Below, piece after piece: positions 8,527-14,756 of a stretch of DNA of 14,756 bases. Position 1 is the first letter of the stretch. Every line of letters starts with the position of its first letter. Under the pieces are notes generated by a model. It saw nothing but the letters and a program-made list of their open reading frames with translations. It was not told the origin of the DNA and did no database searches. Origin of the DNA: Allomyces macrogynus ATCC 38327 (taxonomy: Eukaryota > Blastocladiomycota > Blastocladiomycetes > Blastocladiales > Blastocladiaceae); contig GG745333.1 of the NCBI GenBank assembly GCA_000151295.1, forward strand, positions 301,240-315,995, written 5' to 3'. The position numbers and the translations under genes were made by a program.

Positions 8527-10272
8527 TTAGCGAAAACAAGAGTCGTATTGATCCTTGAAGCACGATTCTTGGCGCCGAGCGGCGTGAACTCGTCGCCGTC
8601 CTTTATCACATTGTGAATCATAGCGACGCGCCGACTTCGTTCTCGGACCAGACTTACTCGTGCATGTTCCTCAGCGTCCACCTCCATCGCATTGCCACCC
8701 TTTTCATCCTCGTCGTCCGAATTCTCGTCGCCGAAAGCCTCGTCCTTGTCATCCTCACCTCTGCTCTCCTCTTCATCACCCCACACAATCCCAATAATCG
8801 ACCGGATCGACCAACACCGTCACGCCCCGCTGCAGCGCTATGAGCCGTTTCTGCGCGCCATACCCGATCCCGGTGCGGCGCACATCGAGCCATCGCAGTT
8901 TCTGGTCCACGATCAATTGGCCGCGGCCAGCGGCATTTCCTCGTGGCCCGCCAGAGTGAGCGCTTGCACATTCGGCGCCTTGGTATACAGCCCTTTCAGC
9001 ACCGTTTGACAATTGTCCATCGTGTCGAATCCACAGCACACCAGCGCCGCGCGCGTGAGCACGGGTCAGTTGAAGGGAAAAGGAGCACCGTGTTACTGGC
9101 AAACGCAACGTGCAGCTCGCGCACGTGCTTGCTCACGGCATGGCTCGCGATATGCTACAGCACCTGGTCCATGGCCTTCGGTTCCGTGGCACGGAGCGAC
9201 AGGGTCGTGACAGCCATCAGCGTGCCAAGCAGCTTTGGTGGAATCGGCTCGGCGCCGTACGGAACCGCAGACAAGTGCAGGGAGGAGAGCTCTGGCATTA
9301 CGGAAAGCTGAGCCATGGCGCGAAGCAACGCGCACGCAGCCCACATATGGAGTCGAGCGTCAACGACTGGAGCGACGACGGCCACGTCAGAGAGAGAGCG
9401 AAGTTCCAGGGGCTGAGAATCCAATGGCCATCAGGTCCGTGATTGAATCGGGAACCCAGAGCGCGAGCAGCGCCTCGGATACGCGTGCGGTTTTCTGAGC
9501 TTGGACGGAACCAAGAGTAGCGCCGGCATCGTCCAGATCAAGTATCAGGTATTGCCCCGAGGTGGAGGACGCGAGGAGCGCCATCCAGCACGGCAATTAC
9601 GCGAGGAGCGTGTCCATCAGATCGTCAGCGTGAGCGAGATCAGCATCACACACAACATGCAAATGGACTTTCGTCGAGACATGCGGCAACACGCCTCCGC
9701 CCGCGACCTGGAGTTGAGAAATGGTAGTGTGCGCCGATTTGATGTCCGCCACGGTCCAAAATATGTTGCGGGCGCGCGGGAGCAGGATAGGGAGCGTGCT
9801 GACCGTGTTGCGATCTACATGCAGCGAATGTAACTGGTCCAGCGGAATCGGACCGAGATACCGCGTGCTCCGACGCGGCAAGGCATGCGCAATCGCGCGG
9901 GTTGAGAGGATCAGGAACACTTTCGGAGCGCATTCGTGTCGGTTTCCTTCACCGAGTACCCGAGTCGACCAATGTGGCCGTTTTCAGCATCGTGGAGTCG
10001 GCGAAGCCAAAATTGCGTGCACATCTCACTATCACGACGGTGCAACGGGAACCAAGGGACTGGTGCAGAACGAATCGCGTGGCGAGACCGGGCGCGTAGA
10101 GGGCGCGCGCCGCATACGCGGTTTCGACGAGCGCGACACGGTCCATGGACACGACATGCAGCATAACGGTGCCAAGAATCTCCACGGGCAGCAGCTCCAA
10201 TCTCGATGGGGCCGCGGTTGCAACAGCACCGACAGGAGTGGCAGCGTGACTGTGTTGATGTCCCGCTTGCAT
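8527..10272 (-). pseudogene. F-box / leucine-rich-repeat-like protein gene, apparently disrupted
   Basis: The ATG at 10272 opens an F-box protein: LELLPVEILGTVMLHVV at about residues 25-41 is a good F-box core, which in intact proteins binds Skp1 of an SCF ubiquitin ligase. The body is LRR-like but jumps between frames: VFLILSTRAIAHALP (from 9919), VIAVLDGAPRVLHLG (9600-9556), WPSSLQSLTLDS (about 9380-9350), MPELSSLHLSAVP (about 9298-9260), then a TAG at 9157-9155 in otherwise continuous frame before HIASHAVSKHVRELHV, then APNVQALTLAG (about 8975-8945) and LRWLDVRRTGIG (about 8898-8865). A Glu/Asp-rich tail at about 8786-8660 ends at a GTAAGT donor (8657); splicing to 8553 would end at TAA 8529-8527, 13 bases from the ALG10 stop. 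Some breaks could be tiny introns or assembly errors, but their number and the nonsense codon favour a decayed gene. Confidence 0.6.
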
Positions 10273-11384
10273 GATAGATTAGTGTTTGTAATTTTGATGG
10301 CCTTCGAGGGAGTGGGGAGGAAGAGAATGGAACGATGAGATGTGCGCTGCTGCTCTTCCCGTTGGAAGAGCAGGGCAAACGAGTCGATATCACTTGAGCG
10401 ATTGGTTCATGCGTGCTAACGACTTGCCATGGCTCTCACAACATTTGTTTTTTGTGAAAGAGATTCTCAAGGGAACCCTGCGTCAGGTCCACAATCAAAT
10501 CAGAACGGCCGAGAGCGGTCTGCAGCGCTTGTGACCTACAAGGCAATGTGGAGAGAGCGCCCAAATGCATCGAGTATTCCATTCCCCATGCCCCCTTTCG
10601 CCGACAAGCTGCATGTCCGGTTGATGATAATTCATTCGGTCAATAGCCTGACGGCGCAGCAACTATCCGACATGGATACAGCGCTCCTTGCGACCGGAAA
10701 GCGCTTAACGTTTTCTGCAAAGTTAGTAATCAGGGTGCAGATTCTGGAGCACCACGACTCAACATTGATGACCACGGCATCTCGCAGAATGAGATGTAGA
10801 GACCACCAGACTAAAAACAAAGAGGGGAGAACCTGAAAAGTATTGCAAGCATCATCGAGCAAACCAGAGCTGAGAATGACCTGACCAAGTGCGATTTATG
10901 ACTTTTACACCAGAGCGGCTGCTTGCACATGCGAGCTGGCAACCTCCTGCCTTCTTCGGCACTCCAACGGTGCCAGGCGTTTTTTGGACCGCAAATCATC
11001 ATCAAAATTGGCTATACGAGGGAAATAATTAGCAAAATGTGTGATAACGGCGACGCAGAGAGAGAGTTGTAGTCAACCTTGCTGGTTTTACATTAGTTGG
11101 CGCAGAAAATGGTCAACGATGATCAACTGGTGTGGAAAGCATTCGCGACTTTGCCCAACCACGTCAGTTTGCGCATCCGAGAATAGATGACACAACACCG
11201 CAAGATGTACGCCAGCCCACAAAAGGAAAAAAGATGAGGCAGAGCTTCCTCTCTCTCTCATCCTTGTCCACCCAAAGTTAAAGCGTCTTACGTACGATAT
11301 TGAGCGGTGCCCAGCTTAACGCAGTTCCTGACAGAACGCCAGGCAGCAGACGTCCTGACTCTCAAGCCAACGCTAGCCGTCTCC
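10273..11384. other. Intergenic region, F-box gene / GTPase gene (divergent)
   Basis: About 1.1 kb between divergent start codons. Two overlapping ORFs (10429-10836 plus, 10862-10632 minus) lack any recognisable motif, and neither looks convincingly coded. From about 10990 to 11280 the sequence becomes A- and CT/AG-rich, typical of a fungal promoter. The in-frame stop just upstream of the GTPase gene is TGA at 11301-11303. No tRNA or repeat array is seen. Confidence 0.4.
11246..11259 (+). promoter_or_regulatory. Pyrimidine (CT)n tract upstream of the GTPase gene
   Basis: A run of CT dinucleotides lies about 130 bases upstream of the first in-frame ATG at 11385. CT-rich blocks near transcription starts are common in fungal promoters, which fits its position. 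An (AG)5 run at 11057-11066 is its near complement. Functional role is inferred only. Confidence 0.35.
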
Positions 11385-13243
11385 ATGACAGCACACGAAG
11401 TTCTCTGCACGCGAATTGTCGTACTCGGTCCAGTGAAAGGCGGGAAAAGCACGCTCGTGAACTTTATTGCCGCCAATCAACCAGATGCGCCCTTGACCGA
11501 CTCAGGCTCTGATGCATCAAGCAACTTTGACACGTCTACGACCTGCAGCGAGCCAGCCGTGACATTACACCGAGTTCGTGTTGACCCAACCAAGATTCAG
11601 TTTGGCCTTTGTGAGGATGGTGGCCAGCCACGCTCGCTGTCATCGTGGATCAACAGCGCCGAGGCGAGTGTCGCTCAACATAGCGAGCGCAGTCGCGCTG
11701 AGGCTTACCTCGATATCCTGGAAAATTGCACGGATCGGTTCACGCTCCAGCCCATGCCTGCATCAAGCGAAGAAGAGGCATTGGACGCGCGCTTGGCGCT
11801 CGAAATCATCGAAGTGCCGGGGATCAAGGACAAGGATCCGAATCGCGAACGGAACCTGACGGAAGCACTAGACAAGATTTGCGAGGTTGGGGGCAGAGCA
11901 GATGTGATTGTGCTGGTCATCCGGTATGGCTTCATTCTTTTCTCGCGGTTCGCAATTCTTCTGAATCGGTTTCATCTCACAAGCTTTTCACTCTTCCGTC
12001 CCACAGCCATACTTCGCCCATGAACCAGACTCTCCTGGACCCGCTCAAGTATTACTTGAAGCAGTTCTCGATGCACGCACGGCACCTGCTTGTCGTGCAT
12101 TCTCGCTACGATTCCGCTCATGCCGCAGAAACCAACTCGTACTTGGACTTGTCTGGCCGAATCGCCGCTTTCAATTCGTGGATGCAAAACAAGACTTTTG
12201 GCGATGGTTTGAACATCACACACGTCGCCATGAACAACAAGGTATCGCCCGCCCTTCATTCTTACCCAGCGCAGGTCGCGTTCTGCTACCAGCAGCTCAA
12301 CGCCTTTCTGAGCGAGATTCGAAGCGTGACCGAGGCCAATACGGAGGCGCTGTCAATCAGCTCGCGTTTGATACCAGGTCTGGGGCAAGAGGCTCGCAAC
12401 AGGTGCCGCGACATGTGCGCCAAGTGCGACACGTCTCAGTGTGTCCTCAATGACGCGCACTGGGAGTTGGAACAAATCGTCAACCACGATTGCCAGCAAT
12501 GTTGCGGGCCGTCGGCATGTCGTGCATGCTCAGCAAAGTGCGCGCGTGGACGCGAAGAGCATGGGAAAGACCACCGGTGTGCACGTCACATTGAAGAAAA
12601 ACGCGGCGCATGCACTGGGAAATGCGCGACGTGTAATGATGTCAAGTGCGCGCTCAAGGATGGGCACGAATTTTTGGAGATCACGGCTCACGATTGCCAG
12701 AGTTGCTGCTCTGCCAAGTGCCAGGGGTGCGACCAAACGTGCACGCTCAAGCGTGGCGATCATGGCGACAAGCACCGGTGTGAGCAGCACAAGGTGCGAG
12801 GCGCGTGCCGCAATTTGTGTGACCAGTGCAACGACAAGCAATGCGTGCTCGACGATGCGCACGCGGGAATTGATGGCATTGTCGATCATGACTGCAAACG
12901 CTGTTGCAGTGTCAAGTGCAAGGCCTGCAAGGAAGCGTGCCAGCTCAAGCGTGATGATGGCCATGGGACTGACCACCGCTGCATCTATCACAAGGACGCT
13001 GCTCGCCGGCAATGTGAAAGGAAATGCACCAATTGCGGTGCCCGTTGCGAGCACAAGGAACTTCACGAACGCATCGAGGGAGTGGGCCACGACTGCGGCA
13101 AGTGCTGCTGGAACCGATGCGTTCAGTGCGGCGATATCCACCCCCAGTGCAAGGTTGGCCGCTCCTGCACCAGCAAGCACACCTGTTGGTCGTGTCTTAG
13201 CGATAATGCGGCGAGAACCATAGAATTTCATCCAGACTATTAG
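11385..13243 (+). CDS. P-loop GTPase with four C-terminal Cys/His-rich repeats
   Basis: Two exons, 11385-11923 and 12007-13243, join in phase 2 across an 83-base intron (donor GTATGG, CTCAC branch-like site, acceptor CCACAG), giving 591 residues. The GTPase part (1 to about 320) has G1 GPVKGGKST (15-23), a Thr-rich switch I candidate near 50-53, a G3-like IIEVPGI (141-147, Glu in place of the usual Asp), the hydrophobic strand ADVIVLVIR (172-180), a degenerate G4 HSRYD after LLVV just downstream, and a possible G5 strand NITHVAMNN. The overall plan suggests an AIG1/GIMAP-like or other septin-like TRAFAC GTPase, but the family is not certain. Residues about 327-590 are four tandem Cys/His modules, presumably zinc-binding. 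There is no signal peptide or membrane span. The start is the first ATG of the frame; the frame is open back to 11304, so a 5' exon upstream cannot be excluded. No known function can be assigned. Confidence 0.85.
12404..12610 (+). repeat. Cys/His-rich coding repeat, module 1 of 4
   Basis: 69 codons. It follows the shared pattern C-x3-C-x2-C-x4-C-x3-D-A-H, then HDC-x2-CC, C-x2-C-x3-C and HRC-x2-H. Module 1 carries CRDMCAKC and VNHDCQQCC, with one extra residue between CC and the next Cys. Confidence 0.9.
12611..12805 (+). repeat. Cys/His-rich coding repeat, module 2 of 4
   Basis: 65 codons, the shortest of the first three. It carries CTGKCATC, AHDCQSCC, CQGCDQTC and HRCEQH. It shares the charged LKRGDH linker with module 3, and these two look the most alike. 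Confidence 0.9.
12806..13012 (+). repeat. Cys/His-rich coding repeat, module 3 of 4
   Basis: 69 codons with CRNLCDQC, VDHDCKRCC, CKACKEAC and HRCIYH. Every Cys and His of the shared pattern is present. Confidence 0.9.
13013..13210 (+). repeat. Cys/His-rich coding repeat, module 4 of 4 (divergent)
   Basis: The last module keeps CERKCTNC, GHDCGKCC and CVQC, but its second half differs. The HRC-x2-H element is replaced by HTCWSC, and extra Cys residues appear (QCKVGRSC). It is probably a capping module. The protein ends about 11 codons later. Confidence 0.85.
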
Positions 13244-14427
13244 GCACAGACCTTGAACCATCAAGTGTTTTTGTACCCGCCAATAATTTTCTGTCTCATT
13301 GTGTTCGTTTGCTTTTTAATGAAGTCAGTACCGTTTCCAGGGGCACGATGGAAGCAGCGCGGCAAGGTCAAAGGGCCAGCCTCTTGATGTGTCCGTCCTC
13401 TCTGCCTATTGTAGTGCCACAACCCAAGACTGGGCGCCAACTGGTGCCATTTGATGCTGATTGCCGACCCAGTGAGCCTAGGATGTTGATAAATGCCTCT
13501 TGGATGGATTCACGGATCGAAAGGCGTGGACCACGTCAGATTCAGGCCGATGTTGGCTGGCTTCAGCGGTGAGGGGACGTGTTGTGTTGGCTGGAGGGAG
13601 ATGAACGTCGAACCCATATGATGCACGATGGCCGGCCAGTACGCGAGAATGCGGCCAAAATAACAGGTGGAAAAAGTAAATCAACGGAATATACCCGCAA
13701 ACGCATGTGCGAGGACCTGGCGCGAACAGCGCGCTCAATCTGTCGCTGATGCTCCTGGTTGCTGGATGGTGGCATAAATTGGTTAGAATCATGATGACTT
13801 TGACGAGTTGACAACACTCGAAGCGTTGCTTTTTAACGAATTGATGAGCCCCCATGTAGGGTGAGCTTCTGTCGCGAAAGACCCTCACGGCGAACAACTG
13901 CAATACACGCACATGGTGCTGATCTGTATTGTGGCGTTATGTTGGTGGATGTTCATTTCTTTCCATGGTCTTGGTGAGGTGGACGCAGTACACGCACCTA
14001 TTCTTAGAGCACTTCCGTGCCAAGTCTCACTTGGCCTGCCTCTGACATCTGTCCTCTTCTCTTGTCGAATGGTGAAAATTGCTGTTCTTTGTCGCTGTCA
14101 TAAATGGCCCGGCTCAAGCCAGAGTGGTCCAGCAGATTTCTGATGCCAAACCCGGTCCAAACGCAGTCACTCACAGAAGCGCAATGGCATCAAACATCAC
14201 GGTCACCGTCCGTGCTCGCTGTCGTTAACGACGGACCAAGAATGATTCAACAACCTTGGCAAGGATGCATCATCATTTGTCGTGCGTTCTCACCTGTCAT
14301 TGTGTCCACAACATGCAGAGGAACTCACCCACCCCACCGAAGACTCACATGATAAAGAAACCTCCCTCCACTGTCATGTTTTGTCCTCTGCTCCATCCCC
14401 CCATCCCTCCCTCTTCTCCACCCAAAA
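13244..14427. other. Region without a recognisable gene
   Basis: About 1.2 kb after the GTPase stop. ORFs such as 13912-13478 (minus, 144 codons, one hydrophobic stretch) and 13913-14143 (plus) have no motif I recognise and no splice context that joins them into something longer. It must contain the 3' end of the GTPase gene. No tRNA, repeat array or mobile element is seen. Confidence 0.4.
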
Positions 14428-14756
14428 TCACGCGCCATACTGATACCGCGCCCCACCCGCCGCTCCCTGCCCACTCCCCAGTCCGCCCACCATCGGCCGC
14501 GGTAACCCCGACCCAGGCGCGCCAGTACCCGGCCGCCGCAACCCCGACGGTGGCGCGACCGCCGGCGGACGCAATCCCGGTCCGGGTCCCGCGGCAGGGG
14601 CGCGCAGTCGGAACCCACTCGGCCGCATTCGTGGAGGGGAACGGGCACGCCGCGATGGCCCCGGGATTGCCCTGACGGCGGCCCGAATTCTTTGAGGAAC
14701 GCGGCGGGAAACGTAACGGGCCGGCCCATTTCCGGATGCAGGTGGGGGCCCCCCCC
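14428..14756 (-). CDS. Possible C-terminal end of a Gly/Pro/Arg-rich protein (partial)
   Basis: On the minus strand one frame reads GLRPPAV, SGLRRPGTG and GSGLPRPMVGG in loose succession, ends YQYGA, and stops at TGA 14430-14428. The quasi-periodic G-L-R/P-P motif, followed by a change to plain intergenic sequence at the stop, suggests the low-complexity tail of a real protein, as in many RNA-binding or disordered fungal proteins. Other frames here are also open because the region is very GC-rich, so coding is not certain and no function is assigned. Confidence 0.3.
   Translation of the reverse strand, partial: GGPPPASGNGPARYVSRRVPQRIRAAVRAIPGPSRRARSPPRMRPSGFRLRAPAAGPGPGLRPPAVAPPSGLRRPGTGAPGSGLPRPMVGGLGSGQGAAGGARYQYGA

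Noticed and set aside
10429..10862. Overlapping ORFs on both strands (135 and 76 codons) between the F-box and GTPase genes
   Set aside because: No recognisable motif, no supportive splice structure, and the two strands compete. A lineage-specific gene cannot be excluded, but I cannot support one.
12530..13264. Long minus-strand ORF (244 codons) opposite the Cys/His repeats
   Set aside because: It is antisense to strongly patterned coding sequence. Its Ala/Val/Leu-rich text is what the reverse complement of GC-rich Cys/Lys/Asp codons produces, and its apparent repeats mirror the sense repeats.
13478..13912. Minus-strand ORF of 144 codons with one hydrophobic stretch
   Set aside because: No family resemblance, it starts without clear context and no flanking exon extends it. 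Not enough to call a gene.
1..14756. tRNA genes, CRISPR arrays, transposons, viral or toxin genes
   Set aside because: I saw no T-arm (GTTCRANNC) cloverleaf, no regular direct-repeat array, no transposase, reverse transcriptase or integrase text, and no terminal inverted repeats.

Overview
The window reads as nuclear DNA of a fungus, most likely a basidiomycete. Genes lie on both strands and are split by short GT...AG introns (about 60-135 bases) with donors such as GTACGT, GTACGC, GTGCGC and GTATGA. The proteins include fungal-type NAD-dependent methylenetetrahydrofolate dehydrogenase (MTD1) and the ER glucosyltransferase ALG10. Coding regions are GC-rich. I see no operons, ribosome binding sites, CRISPR arrays or insertion sequences. 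The taxon is inferred from protein resemblance recalled from memory, not from a search.

Layout, left to right. 1-777 (+): 3' part of an MTD1-like gene. 2667-1067 (-): a five-exon gene for a FANCL-like Fanconi anaemia ubiquitin ligase, tail to tail with MTD1. 4480-3035 and 5788-4965 (both -): two neighbouring genes for membrane proteins of unknown function that share a motif block and are probably diverged tandem paralogues. 5789-6647: divergent promoter interval. 6648-8513 (+): ALG10. 10272 down to about 8527 (-): an F-box/leucine-rich-repeat gene that looks broken by several frame offsets and one in-frame stop. 10273-11384: no clear gene. 11385-13243 (+): a two-exon gene joining a P-loop GTPase domain to four tandem Cys/His-rich repeats, the most novel object in the window. 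13244-14427: nothing recognised. 14756-14428 (-): possible C-terminal end of a Gly/Pro/Arg-rich protein. The window ends in a short G-run/C-run.

The genes do not form a pathway. MTD1 (cytosolic one-carbon metabolism), FANCL (interstrand crosslink repair) and ALG10 (completion of the dolichol-linked N-glycan donor) are conserved housekeeping or repair genes. The membrane pair, the F-box gene and the GTPase-Cys/His gene look lineage-specific. Gene models were spliced by hand from reading frame and GT/AG signals. FANCL and the GTPase gene have mutually consistent phases throughout. The 4480-3035 gene and the F-box gene do not resolve to a single open frame.
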